Positions 37,528 to 45,962 of a stretch of DNA of 64,000 bases are shown here, piece by piece (position 1 is the first letter of the stretch; each line of letters begins with the position of its first letter). Under the pieces are notes generated by a model. It made no database searches. It saw only the letters and a program-made list of their open reading frames with translations, and was not told the origin of the DNA. Position numbers and translations under genes: made by a program. The stretch is from Clostridiaceae bacterium (GTDB lineage Bacteria; Bacillota; Clostridia; Peptostreptococcales; Natronincolaceae), in assembly GCA_020832135.1 (NCBI GenBank), contig JAFIFG010000101.1:1-64000 (forward strand), in the 5' to 3' direction.

Positions 37528-39456
37528 ATGAAGAAAATAAAGGTATATCATAATTCTTATGAAAATTTTTATCGCAGCCCCTTTGGGGCTGTTACTTGTA
37601 ATAGAGAGATTACTCTGCGAATAGAAGTATTAGGAACAGAAGAGATTAAAAATGTTTATATAAAACTAATGAATAGCAAAGAGAGAGAAGAAATTTTTTC
37701 TATGTGTATTAAAGAAGAAATAGAGGAAAAGAGTATTTATGAGGTAAAAATCACCACACCCCTCTTTCCTTGTTTACTACATTATTATTTTATAATAGAA
37801 ACTCCTTGTAAAACCTATTACTATGGTAATAATGAAGAGGGATTAGGGGGCGAGGGGTTACTAAAAGAAGAAGACCCCTCTAGTTACCAGATCACCATTT
37901 ATAAAGAAGGTGTTTCTGTACCTGAATGGTTTAAAGATGCTGTAATCTATCAAATTTTCCCTGATAGATTTTATAATGAGAGGAACGAGGAGGAGCTATT
38001 AGGAGTAAAGGAGAATAGCTTTATTTATAGTAGCTGGAGAGATACTCCAATGTATATTAAAGACAATATAACCCAGGAGATTATAAGATGGGATTTTTTT
38101 GGTGGCAATCTATCAGGAATCATAAAAAAACTATCTTATTTAAAGGAATTAGGCATAAGTGCTATTTATTTAAATCCTATTTTCCTGTCCCCCAGTAATC
38201 ATAGATACGATATAGCTGATTATAAGGTAATTGATCCCTTGTTAGGGGATAATGAAACCTTTTGTTTTCTTTGTGAAGAAGCAAATAAAAAAGGTATAGC
38301 TATTATATTGGATGGGGTTTTTAGTCATACAGGAAGTGATAGTATTTACTTTAATAAAGAAGGAAACTTTCCTACCCTAGGGGCTTATCAATCCCAACAA
38401 TCTCATTATTATCCATGGTATAGGTTTGATGAATTTCCTAATAAATATGATTGTTGGTGGGGAATTGGAACCATGCCTAATGTTAATGAAATGGAAATAT
38501 CCTACTTAGATTTCATCATAGAGGGTGAAAATAGTGTATTAAAGCATTGGATAAAAATGGGTACTAAAGGATGGAGGCTAGATGTAGCAGATGAGCTGCC
38601 GGATGCATTCATTAAGAGGTTTAAAAAAACCATGAAGGAAGTATACCCTGACTCCATATTGATTGGGGAAGTGTGGGAGGATGCCAGTAACAAATATAGC
38701 CATGGTGAAAAAAGAGAGTATTTGTTTGGAGAAGAATTGGACTCCGTAATGAATTACCCTTTTAGAGGAGCTCTGTTGGATTTTTTCATAGGAAAAATTC
38801 CTGGAGAAGGTCTAAATAAAAGATTGATGTCCCTTTACGAAAACTATCCTAGAGAATATTTTTATAGCATGATGAATTTAATCGGCAGCCATGATGTCCC
38901 AAGAATTTTGACATTATTAGGAGAATTACACGTGGAGCATCACTTAACCCAGAGGGGAAGAGAAAAACTTAGACTCCACAAGGAACAAAGAAATTTGGCT
39001 ATCAAACGATTAAAACTCTTGGCTTTATTTCAAATGACTTTTCCTGGTGTGCCTACTATTTATTATGGTGATGAAGTGGGCATGGAGGGTTTAGAGGACC
39101 CCTTAAATAGAGGAACTTATCCATGGGGGAGAGAGGATCAGGATCTACTACAATGGTATAAAAAAATGATTTCTCTACGAAATAAATATGATTTGTTTAA
39201 AGGTGGAGAGTGGTTTCCTCTTTATACACAAGGAGATATCTATAGCTTTGTAAGAAAAAATCAAAATAAGGAAGCTATCATTGTATTCAATAGAAATAGT
39301 AAAGAAGAATATACAGTGGTTCTGGAAGTAGGTAATAAAATAAAAAGTAACAAGATAAAAAATATCCTCCACAATCATGAGGAAATTCATATCCAAGAGA
39401 ACACTGTAGAAGTATCACTTAAACCATTAGAGGGAAAGATATTTTTATATGATTAA
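37528..39456 (+). CDS. Glycoside hydrolase family 13 amylase (neopullulanase/cyclomaltodextrinase-like)
   Basis: The 642-residue protein has an N-terminal Ig-like domain (about 1-120) and a GH13 barrel: PEWFKDAVIYQIFPDRF opens the barrel, and ISAIYLNPIFLSPSNHRYD follows. The catalytic residues are D352 (GWRLDVADELPD), E381 (ILIGEVWED) and D456 (LIGSHDVPR). This arrangement is typical of maltogenic amylase, neopullulanase or intracellular maltodextrin glucosidase; there is no signal peptide, so it acts in the cytoplasm on short maltodextrins from GlgP. It is the last gene of the operon and is followed by a terminator. Confidence 0.9.
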   Translation: MKKIKVYHNSYENFYRSPFGAVTCNREITLRIEVLGTEEIKNVYIKLMNSKEREEIFSMCIKEEIEEKSIYEVKITTPLFPCLLHYYFIIETPCKTYYYGNNEEGLGGEGLLKEEDPSSYQITIYKEGVSVPEWFKDAVIYQIFPDRFYNERNEEELLGVKENSFIYSSWRDTPMYIKDNITQEIIRWDFFGGNLSGIIKKLSYLKELGISAIYLNPIFLSPSNHRYDIADYKVIDPLLGDNETFCFLCEEANKKGIAIILDGVFSHTGSDSIYFNKEGNFPTLGAYQSQQSHYYPWYRFDEFPNKYDCWWGIGTMPNVNEMEISYLDFIIEGENSVLKHWIKMGTKGWRLDVADELPDAFIKRFKKTMKEVYPDSILIGEVWEDASNKYSHGEKREYLFGEELDSVMNYPFRGALLDFFIGKIPGEGLNKRLMSLYENYPREYFYSMMNLIGSHDVPRILTLLGELHVEHHLTQRGREKLRLHKEQRNLAIKRLKLLALFQMTFPGVPTIYYGDEVGMEGLEDPLNRGTYPWGREDQDLLQWYKKMISLRNKYDLFKGGEWFPLYTQGDIYSFVRKNQNKEAIIVFNRNSKEEYTVVLEVGNKIKSNKIKNILHNHEEIHIQENTVEVSLKPLEGKIFLYD

Positions 39457-39475
39457 TGAATAATCAAAAAATATA

Positions 39476-39509
39476 AAGGAAGCTTTGGAATTGCACCTAA
39501 AGCTTCCTT
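39476..39509. terminator. Terminator of the glycogen operon (bidirectional)
   Basis: AAGGAAGCTTT (39476-39486) pairs with AAAGCTTCCTT (39499-39509), between convergent genes. Confidence 0.88.
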
Positions 39510-39528
39510 CTATGTTTTATTCCCTAAA

Positions 39529-39954
39529 TTATACTGGAACTTGCTTTCCACTATTCTTTTTGTTGCGTACAAAAAAGACACAGGAAAGGATTACAAAAAA
39601 TAATATAACACCACCAACTTTCAACCACTTAGAAATACCACCGCCATAACTTATGGGATCTCCTACATTCCAAGATACCCTATGACCCATGCCATCATCG
39701 GCTACAATACGTGCAGCATCAGAATCAGCATCATAGTAGAAATAACCTTCTTCATCTACAGCACCTGTGAAAATTTCTTCTCCTTCGGAATCATATACAA
39801 TTACATTTGTGCCTTCAGAAAAACTACCATCCTCATAACCGACTTTAATCATTCCTGACTCTATAGGTTCGATAACCATTCTATGGGCATATACAGCAGT
39901 GGTGGATAAAGTGAGTAACAAAACAATCAATAATGTCCTATGGATCAGTTTCAT
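39529..39954 (-). CDS. Small two-helix membrane protein with extracytoplasmic domain, accessory to the cobalt transporter
   Basis: The 141-residue protein has an N-terminal signal or membrane helix (residues 5-23), then an extracytoplasmic acidic beta-rich domain of about 85 residues (MVIEPIESGMIKVGYEDGSF, GAVDEEGYFYYDAD). A C-terminal membrane helix (about 112-130) ends in Lys/Arg residues. It is the last gene of the cbiMQO operon, 35 bases after cbiO. The two-helix topology equals that of CbiN, but the loop is much larger and resembles the NikL-type accessory proteins. It probably helps metal delivery to CbiM. The function is inferred from context. Confidence 0.72.
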   Translation of the reverse strand: MKLIHRTLLIVLLLTLSTTAVYAHRMVIEPIESGMIKVGYEDGSFSEGTNVIVYDSEGEEIFTGAVDEEGYFYYDADSDAARIVADDGMGHRVSWNVGDPISYGGGISKWLKVGGVILFFVILSCVFFVRNKKNSGKQVPV

Positions 39955-39989
39955 ATCTATTCCTCCTTGAAATTTTTGATATTAGTCAT

Positions 39990-40820
39990 TTATTTTAAAA
40001 GGTCATAATCTTTTAATAGTGCATCTAAGAGAGATTTTGCTTCTCTTACACTATGGGGTTTTAAAGAAGTTTTTTCAAAAATTGAATATAAGCTAGGTAG
40101 CTTTAATTTTGCTTTCTTCATAAGCTCTTTATTCTCCAATAGAGTAGTAGGGCCTTGAGCTAACACTTTTCCTTGATTTAAAATAATACATTCATCCCCC
40201 CACCTATAGGCCATATCGACATCATGAGTAGTAATAATTAAGGTATGTCCCTGTTGGTGTAGTGTTTTTAATATAACTAAAAACTGGTGATGGGAATAAG
40301 GATCTAATCCTGAAAATGGTTCATCAAATATCAAAACGTTAGGTTCCATGGCAAGAACACCAGCAATAGCGGCCTTCTTTTTTTGACCAAGGCTCAAATT
40401 GTAAGGTGGACGATGCTGTAAATCCTCTATACCAACCAAATTCATTGCTTTTTCTACTAAAGCCTGTACATCTTTCTCACAATAACCTAAGTTCCTTGGT
40501 CCAAATGCGATATCATCATATACGGTGGTAGAAAATAATTGATCCTCAGGGTTATCAAAAACAATGCCCACAGATTTACGTATTTTTTCTATATTTTTTT
40601 TAGTAACTGGAGAACCCATGATTTCAACAAGCCCTGTCTGCGGAAGAATAAGACCGTTTAAATGCTGTAATAAAGTGGATTTACCACTACCATTATGGCC
40701 TAAAATTGCAACTTTCTTCTTTTCAGGTATAGATAGGGATATATTGTCTAAGGCAAGTGTATCATCAGGGTAAGCATATTTTAAGCCTTCAATATGAATT
40801 GCATTCATGACAATCACCAC
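39990..40820 (-). CDS. cbiO: Cobalt ECF transporter ATPase
   Basis: The 276-residue ABC ATPase has Walker A GHNGSGKSTLLQHL, Q-loop NPEDQLFST, signature LSLGQKKKAAIAGVLAME, Walker B VLIFDEPFSGLDP and the switch His in IITTHDVDMA, all intact. It energises CbiM-driven metal uptake. The start is the GTG at 40820, overlapping the cbiQ stop by 7 bases; the ATG at 40808 is an alternative. The overlap suggests translational coupling. Confidence 0.9.
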   Translation of the reverse strand: MVIVMNAIHIEGLKYAYPDDTLALDNISLSIPEKKKVAILGHNGSGKSTLLQHLNGLILPQTGLVEIMGSPVTKKNIEKIRKSVGIVFDNPEDQLFSTTVYDDIAFGPRNLGYCEKDVQALVEKAMNLVGIEDLQHRPPYNLSLGQKKKAAIAGVLAMEPNVLIFDEPFSGLDPYSHHQFLVILKTLHQQGHTLIITTHDVDMAYRWGDECIILNQGKVLAQGPTTLLENKELMKKAKLKLPSLYSIFEKTSLKPHSVREAKSLLDALLKDYDLLK

Positions 40821-41563
40821 TTTTCAATAATATGTAGTACAATGATCATACCTATGAAGGAAGAAGCTTTTATAAGATCCAACTTTGTCATAGGCTGAGG
40901 ATTTGAAGCAGGTATTCTTCCAGTAAATCCTCGTGAAATCATGGCTCTATGGACTTTTTCTGATCGATCGATAGATTTAATAAGCATTCCTCCAACCACC
41001 TCACCATAGGTTTTAAAGGAATTTTTGTGTAAAGAGCTTCGGAATAACCTGGATAGTAAGGCTCTTTGGATTTTTTTAAGGTTTTCCCACAATAAAAAAG
41101 TGTATCTATAGGATAAAAAGAAAATCGAAACAACAAATGGTGGTAAATGCATATGGGATAAAGCACTTAATAGCTGCTGCAAGGGTTGACTCAAAATCAT
41201 AATCATCATGATTAAAGAAACAGATAAAGCCTTAAGTATCAACAATAGAGCAAATTGATATCTTTCAAAAGTAGGCGGAAAACCTCCTCCAAAAACAAGT
41301 GGTATACTCATAAGAGTTAAAAAAGGAAGCAATAATGCTAGCTTAGAGACTATAAACTTAAAAGAAAAGCCCATGGTAAGTACAGTCAATAATAATAGAT
41401 TAAAAGATAAAAATAATAACCACGATGTATTTAAAGCAATTAAACCAAAGGCAGTAACAAAGCAAGTGATTACTTTAGTTCTAGCTTCCCAATGAGCACC
41501 CCATGAAGTAATTTCTTTTGTAGCATGTATATAGTTATCTTCGTTTAAGAATTTTGTTGTCAA
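40814..41563 (-). CDS. cbiQ: Cobalt ECF transporter transmembrane T component
   Basis: The 249-residue integral membrane protein has about five helices and carries the T-component coupling motifs with small-residue/Arg patterns near RALLSRLFRSSL and KVHRAMISRGFTGRIP (the Ala-Arg-Gly ATPase-contact motif). It couples CbiO to the substrate-capturing CbiM. It lies 28 bases downstream of cbiM. Confidence 0.9.
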   Translation of the reverse strand: MTTKFLNEDNYIHATKEITSWGAHWEARTKVITCFVTAFGLIALNTSWLLFLSFNLLLLTVLTMGFSFKFIVSKLALLLPFLTLMSIPLVFGGGFPPTFERYQFALLLILKALSVSLIMMIMILSQPLQQLLSALSHMHLPPFVVSIFFLSYRYTFLLWENLKKIQRALLSRLFRSSLHKNSFKTYGEVVGGMLIKSIDRSEKVHRAMISRGFTGRIPASNPQPMTKLDLIKASSFIGMIIVLHIIEKW

Positions 41564-41590
41564 AATAAAAGACCCCTTTTAGGAACAACT

Positions 41591-42202
41591 TTAAGAAGTT
41601 GTCTCTAGTATATTTGGACGAACACGTTGTATAAAGGTTATAGTAAAGGCGGTAATCAAAGCTTCTATAAAAATTAAAGGCAAGTAACTTATTGCCAATA
41701 TATTTACAACAGAAAAAAAGCCTTGGTGATAATAACTATCTGTTATAAAAAGAACAAGGACCAGTAATAGAACACAGGTGAAAACTGCAAAGCCTCCTGT
41801 AAAACCAGCTAGAATAGCAGGAGACTTGTTGTCAGTTTTAAACCTAGTAAAGATTCTATAAGAAGCTAAAGCAGGTATACTAACAAGTAATGTATTAATA
41901 CCTAAAGTAGTAAGTCCACCATGTTGGAAAATCATGGCTTGTAATAAAAGTCCTATAAAAATAGCAATAGGGCTGCGCCTTCCCAACATAATTCCTAGTA
42001 AACCACCTAGTAGAGGATGAACAGAACTTGGTCCAATTGGAACACTGATTAAGGAACAGGTAAAAAAAGTAGCAGTCATAAGGCTTATTTTAGGAATCTC
42101 TTCTTCCTTTATATTTTTAATAGAATAGGTCAATACAGCACCAGCAGCTACAGAAGTAGTGACAGCCATAGGTAAATTAAGAACGCCGTCGGATAAATGC
42201 AT
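41591..42202 (-). CDS. cbiM: Cobalt ECF transporter S component (energy-coupling factor CbiM)
   Basis: The 203-residue membrane protein starts MHLSDGVLNLPMAV, the metal-binding N-terminus (Met1-His2) of CbiM/NikM. It has IGPSSVHPLLGGLLGIMLGRRSPIAIFIGLLLQA, shown here as two pieces of the conserved core, with His residues for Co2+/Ni2+. Cobalt is preferred over nickel because a cobalamin riboswitch lies upstream. It is the first gene of the operon. RBS GGAGGG lies upstream of the ATG. Confidence 0.93.
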   Translation of the reverse strand: MHLSDGVLNLPMAVTTSVAAGAVLTYSIKNIKEEEIPKISLMTATFFTCSLISVPIGPSSVHPLLGGLLGIMLGRRSPIAIFIGLLLQAMIFQHGGLTTLGINTLLVSIPALASYRIFTRFKTDNKSPAILAGFTGGFAVFTCVLLLVLVLFITDSYYHQGFFSVVNILAISYLPLIFIEALITAFTITFIQRVRPNILETTS

Positions 42203-42230
42203 GTTAATCCCTCCATAAAATAAATTTTAA

Positions 42231-42311
42231 GGGTGCTTCAGATGCAGGGAAGGCACCTGAAGCTATGAAAATATAATATACCATTCAGCATTTCGTAAGG
42301 GAGAACGCTGA
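42231..42311 (-). other. Structured leader between riboswitch terminator and cbiM
   Basis: Three inverted repeats lie in 80 bases: TTCAGC/GCTGAA (42284-42289 and 42306-42311), GCTTCAG/CTGAAGC (42235-42241 and 42257-42263) and GGTGC/GCACC (42232-42236 and 42253-42257). The last two overlap and so exclude one another. Function unknown. Confidence 0.45.
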
Positions 42312-42330
42312 AGGGGGCGCAAAATAAAAA

Positions 42331-42355
42331 GCCTACACTTTGTTAGGGTGCAGGC
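42331..42355 (-). terminator. Terminator of the cobalamin riboswitch expression platform
   Basis: On the minus strand GCCTGCAC...GTGTAGGC (one G-U pair) is followed by TTTTTATTTT. This is the expected off-state hairpin of the upstream riboswitch. Confidence 0.8.
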
Positions 42356-42472
42356 ATAAAAGACTATTTAAATTCAGTATGCTTAGTACATTTAAAATAA
42401 TAGAATCATGTAAGCATAACCGACTAGTCTTTAAATCCATACACCGTGAATTTAAAAAGTATTAAGCTAAAT

Positions 42473-42630
42473 AAGCAGGTCTCCTGGCTTAGGTTCATCG
42501 TCTTTTTACGTCTTCCCGGTAAAAACCAGTGACATATATTGTAAAAGACTCACCATTACAGTGGCGGGACCGCGTTGGACTTTCACCAACTTCCCTTATT
42601 ATTTCCTTTCGGAAACTTATTCAACATAAT
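42473..42630 (-). ncRNA. Cobalamin (B12) riboswitch controlling cbiM-cbiQ-cbiO
   Basis: Read on the minus strand, the order is AAGGGAAGTTGGTGAAAGTC, a CCAACGCGGTCCCGCCACTG stretch with the B12-box GCCACTG (42559-42565), TCACTGG, CCGGGAAGACG and finally AAGCCAGGAGACCTGC (about 42472-42487). These are the conserved blocks of the cobalamin aptamer. A terminator hairpin follows. Binding of adenosylcobalamin would repress the cobalt transporter. Confidence 0.95.
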
Positions 42631-42645
42631 ATTCAGTTTAATTGA

Positions 42646-42674
42646 AGTATAGCATAAAGAAAAAATGAAAGCAA
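42646..42674 (-). promoter_or_regulatory. Promoter of the riboswitch-cbiM transcript
   Basis: On the minus strand TTGCTT (42669-42674) and TATACT (42646-42651) have a 17-bp spacer, placed just upstream of the riboswitch. Confidence 0.7.
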
Positions 42675-42793
42675 TTGTTTTTTGTAAGTAATTTAACAAA
42701 GTAATGACTAAATCTTACCAACAGAAAAAAGGGATTCACATAATTTTAGAGAATATATAATTCTATAACTATTATAAAAATGTAGGTGATGAA

Positions 42794-43648
42794 ATGAAAA
42801 AAAGAAGACCAAGAGGCATGGAAACAATGCCTTTAGCAATAAAGTTTGACTACTTGAAGGTTCTTTTTTCCATGGCAAATGTAGATGGAGACATCAATCA
42901 ATTGGAGATGATGGAACTTTATAGGTTAATGGGGAAATTAAAATGCACCTCCAAAGAGAGAATAGCACTTTTAAAATCCACAGGAGAAAACAATGATATT
43001 AAAAATACATTGGATAATCTCTTGTCTCATGATTTAGAACAACAGGAGAAAAATATTGTGCGTTTTTCCCTAATAAAGGATTTGCTTATTGTAATGGGTG
43101 CCGATTATGATGAAACACTAGAAGAAGTAGTGTTATTTAATACAATAAAGGAAGAACTTTATATAACAGATGAACAATTACATCTTACTAGATCAGAATA
43201 TGAAGAGGATAAGCAGTATTTCAAAAAAAACATAGAGATCTATGATATAAAAGGAAAAGCTAAAAAAACAGCTTACCAAGTGGCGGGAATAAGTATTCCG
43301 TTAGCATTCATGTATGCAAATAACTATTTTAATAATCCTAAAAAAAGGTGTGCAAGAAAACATTTAACTGTCAGTTCATTAGGAAAGCATGTATTACTAG
43401 GAGTTGTCTCCTTAAAGTCTATAGAATGGTTACTACAGAAAGAAGATAGAAAGAAATCAAATTTAGATAAAAAACTTTTTTTAGAGTGTAACAAAATTCA
43501 TGAAACAGCTAAGTTATACGTAACAAGAGATATAATTCATATACAAAAAATATTAAGCAGCAACCAAGACCAGTTCTTACTACAACAAATAAAATTATTG
43601 AAAAAAACTGTTGGCACATTAGAAAAAACAGAACCCAAAATAGTTTAA
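42794..43648 (+). CDS. TerB-like domain protein, unknown function
   Basis: The 284-residue protein has an N-terminal TerB-type helical region: FSMANVDGDINQLEMMELYR (near residue 22) has the acidic calcium-binding-like DGDIN pattern. A central hydrophobic segment (about 160-178) could be one membrane helix, and a charged C-terminus follows. TerB domains bind divalent metals in stress-response systems; its partner is not known here. The start is ATG with AGGTGATGAA upstream. A weak terminator (AAGCCTCC...GGAGGTTTT, about 43650-43680) follows. Confidence 0.6.
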   Translation: MKKRRPRGMETMPLAIKFDYLKVLFSMANVDGDINQLEMMELYRLMGKLKCTSKERIALLKSTGENNDIKNTLDNLLSHDLEQQEKNIVRFSLIKDLLIVMGADYDETLEEVVLFNTIKEELYITDEQLHLTRSEYEEDKQYFKKNIEIYDIKGKAKKTAYQVAGISIPLAFMYANNYFNNPKKRCARKHLTVSSLGKHVLLGVVSLKSIEWLLQKEDRKKSNLDKKLFLECNKIHETAKLYVTRDIIHIQKILSSNQDQFLLQQIKLLKKTVGTLEKTEPKIV

Positions 43649-43850
43649 AAAAGCCTCCTCTTTAACTGGAGGTTTTCTAGTATTTAAATTTTTCATTTTT
43701 AAAATATTCAACAGGAAAAAAAGTATTTTTGTTGAATATTCTAATATAATAAATTTACATATTGCAGGAAAGAGGGGATTAAGGACAATTACTATCATAT
43801 TCTTAATATAGAGAAATATATATTAGTTATAAGGACAGGAGGGTAAAGCT

Positions 43851-44855
43851 ATGAAGATAGGAATTCCACAAAGCTTACTTTATGAGTATTACTATCTCTT
43901 TTGGAAAACTTATTTTGAGGAATTAGGGTTTGAAGTAGTTACAACTCCCCCTACTACAAAAGGAATTATTGATAAGGGTGTGAAGTTATCGGTACCTGAA
44001 ATTTGCGTACCTATAAAAGTGTATATAGGACATGTTGCTACTTTATTAGAAGAAGATGTTGATTATATTTTTGTTCCAAGGTTCGTATCTATAAAAAAAG
44101 GTCAATTTTTTTGTCCTAAATTTATGGGGCTACCAGATATGTTACGGTATTCTATTGAAGGGATTGAAGAAAAGCTGTTGATGCCTTCTATAAGTACTAA
44201 AAGTGATAATATTGCAGAGGCCTTTAAAGATCCTAAACTTTTTCAAGGAAAGCTTAATATCGGCATGAAAGACAATAAAAGAGCTGTAGAAAAAGCAGAG
44301 AAAATATGGTTAGACTTTAGGACTAATAGTAAAAAAGGATATTCTTGCAAAGAAGCTGCTGAAATAACTGTAGGTAATGTTGGAAAAGAAGAATGTGTAC
44401 CATTAAATAAAGAAGAAGTAAATCTAACCATAGGGTTAATAGGCTATGTATATAATGTATATGATGCTTTTATAAGTATGGATATAGTAAATAAATTAAG
44501 AAATATGGGAGTAAGCATAAAAACCTTTGAGATGTTAGAAGATGATGAAATTAATAAGGAATTGAAGGATATGTCAAAAACTTTATTCTGGACCTTTAGT
44601 GATAAGTTGTTGGCGGCAGGATACCATTTTTATAAGAATGAAGAAGTAGATGGTTTAATCCATGTAACAGCTTTTGGTTGTGGCCCTGATTCTATGTTGG
44701 GAAAGCTATTGGAATTAGATTCTCCACTATATAACAAGCCATTTATGACAGTAAGGATTGATGAGCATTCAGGAGAAAATCATTTGCAAACAAGAATAGA
44801 AGCCTTTGTAGATATGCTTAAAAGAAAAAAAATCAATGTACAAAGAGGTGCATAG
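43851..44855 (+). CDS. DUF2229 / 2-hydroxyacyl-CoA dehydratase-like protein, first copy
   Basis: The 334-residue protein belongs to the COG3580/COG3581 group associated with 2-hydroxyglutaryl-CoA dehydratase activases. Conserved Cys-containing patches are KLSVPEICVPIKVYIGHV, FFCPKFMGLPDMLRY and HVTAFGCGPDSMLGKLLE. The Cys residues could bind an Fe-S cluster shared with the paralogue. It starts MKIGIPQSLLYEYY, with AGGAGGGTAAAG upstream. The stop is 2 bases before the next gene, so the three genes form one operon. Confidence 0.8.
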   Translation: MKIGIPQSLLYEYYYLFWKTYFEELGFEVVTTPPTTKGIIDKGVKLSVPEICVPIKVYIGHVATLLEEDVDYIFVPRFVSIKKGQFFCPKFMGLPDMLRYSIEGIEEKLLMPSISTKSDNIAEAFKDPKLFQGKLNIGMKDNKRAVEKAEKIWLDFRTNSKKGYSCKEAAEITVGNVGKEECVPLNKEEVNLTIGLIGYVYNVYDAFISMDIVNKLRNMGVSIKTFEMLEDDEINKELKDMSKTLFWTFSDKLLAAGYHFYKNEEVDGLIHVTAFGCGPDSMLGKLLELDSPLYNKPFMTVRIDEHSGENHLQTRIEAFVDMLKRKKINVQRGA

Positions 44856-44857
44856 AG

Positions 44858-45949
44858 ATGAAGGTGTCATTTCCTTATATGGGAACCACTGTAGTATATA
44901 AAAAGCTATTAGAGTTATTAGGACACGAGGTTATTGTACCGCCAAAACCTAGTCAAAGGACTATAAACTTAGGTGTTAAATATAGTCCAGAGTTTGCCTG
45001 CTTTCCTTTAAAAGTTATTATGGGTAGTTATATAGAAGCCATCGAAAAGGGTGCTGAAGTAATTATTACATCAGGTGGGCATGGTCCCTGCAGAGCTGGT
45101 TTTTATGAAAAAGTTCACAGTAAAATTTTGCAGGCGGAAAATCATGATGTGGAGTTTATTGTTTTTGACTCTATGTTCAGAAATTTCAAAGGGTTTTTTC
45201 GAAATATTTATAGAATAAAACAAAACAACTCTTGGTATAAGGTAAGTCAATCACTTTTATTTGTATATAACATGATAAAAAAATTAGATATACTGGAGAA
45301 GGAAGTTGAAACTATTCGAGCCTATGAAATAAGAAAAGGCGAAACCACTAGAGCATGGGAAAAGATACAGGATTTGTTTGACAAGGCCTCCACTAAAAAA
45401 GAATTGGAGGGGGCTTTTAATAAAGGGACACAACTATTAAGAGAGATAAAACAGGAGAAGGTTCATGATTCTAACAAAATAAGAATTGGTATAGTAGGTG
45501 AGATTTACGTTGTTATGGAGGCATCTATCAATATGAAAATCGAGGAAATACTAGGCTCCTTAGGTGCAGAGGTGGAGCGTTCTCAATATCTATCCCAATG
45601 GATAAACTATAATGTGACACCTAAGTTTATAAACCGAACCCATGAAATGGAAATTCTTAAAAAAGGGGAAAAATATATACCGATTCCAATAGGTGGTCAT
45701 GCTAAGCAAACTGTAGGGCATATAGTAGACTTTAATGAAAGAGGATTTGATGGTGTAATCCATCTAATGCCCTTTGCATGTTTACCGGAATTAGTATCCC
45801 AAAGTATTATCCCTAAAATTACAGAAGAGTTAGGTATACCCGTTTTGACTCTAGCTATAGATGAGCAAGCAGGAACTGCCAATAGTTTAACTAGAATTGA
45901 AGCCTTCTTAGATCTTATACAGGGAAAAAAGTCAAAAAAAATATCATGA
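44858..45949 (+). CDS. DUF2229 / 2-hydroxyacyl-CoA dehydratase-like protein, second copy
   Basis: The 363-residue paralogue of the preceding gene has YSPEFACFPLKVIMGSYIEA, TSGGHGPCRAGFYEKVH and HLMPFACLPELVSQSIIPKI. It pairs with the preceding gene and the activase that follows. In many clostridia these domains and the ATPase are one large protein; here they are separate. RBS GAGGTGCATAGAG overlaps the preceding stop region. Substrate unknown. Confidence 0.8.
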   Translation: MKVSFPYMGTTVVYKKLLELLGHEVIVPPKPSQRTINLGVKYSPEFACFPLKVIMGSYIEAIEKGAEVIITSGGHGPCRAGFYEKVHSKILQAENHDVEFIVFDSMFRNFKGFFRNIYRIKQNNSWYKVSQSLLFVYNMIKKLDILEKEVETIRAYEIRKGETTRAWEKIQDLFDKASTKKELEGAFNKGTQLLREIKQEKVHDSNKIRIGIVGEIYVVMEASINMKIEEILGSLGAEVERSQYLSQWINYNVTPKFINRTHEMEILKKGEKYIPIPIGGHAKQTVGHIVDFNERGFDGVIHLMPFACLPELVSQSIIPKITEELGIPVLTLAIDEQAGTANSLTRIEAFLDLIQGKKSKKIS

Positions 45950-45962
45950 GGGGATGAAGCCA

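Noticed and set aside
41591-42202. Nickel-specific NikM instead of CbiM
   Set aside because: The operon is under a cobalamin riboswitch, which favours cobalt; sequence alone does not settle the metal.
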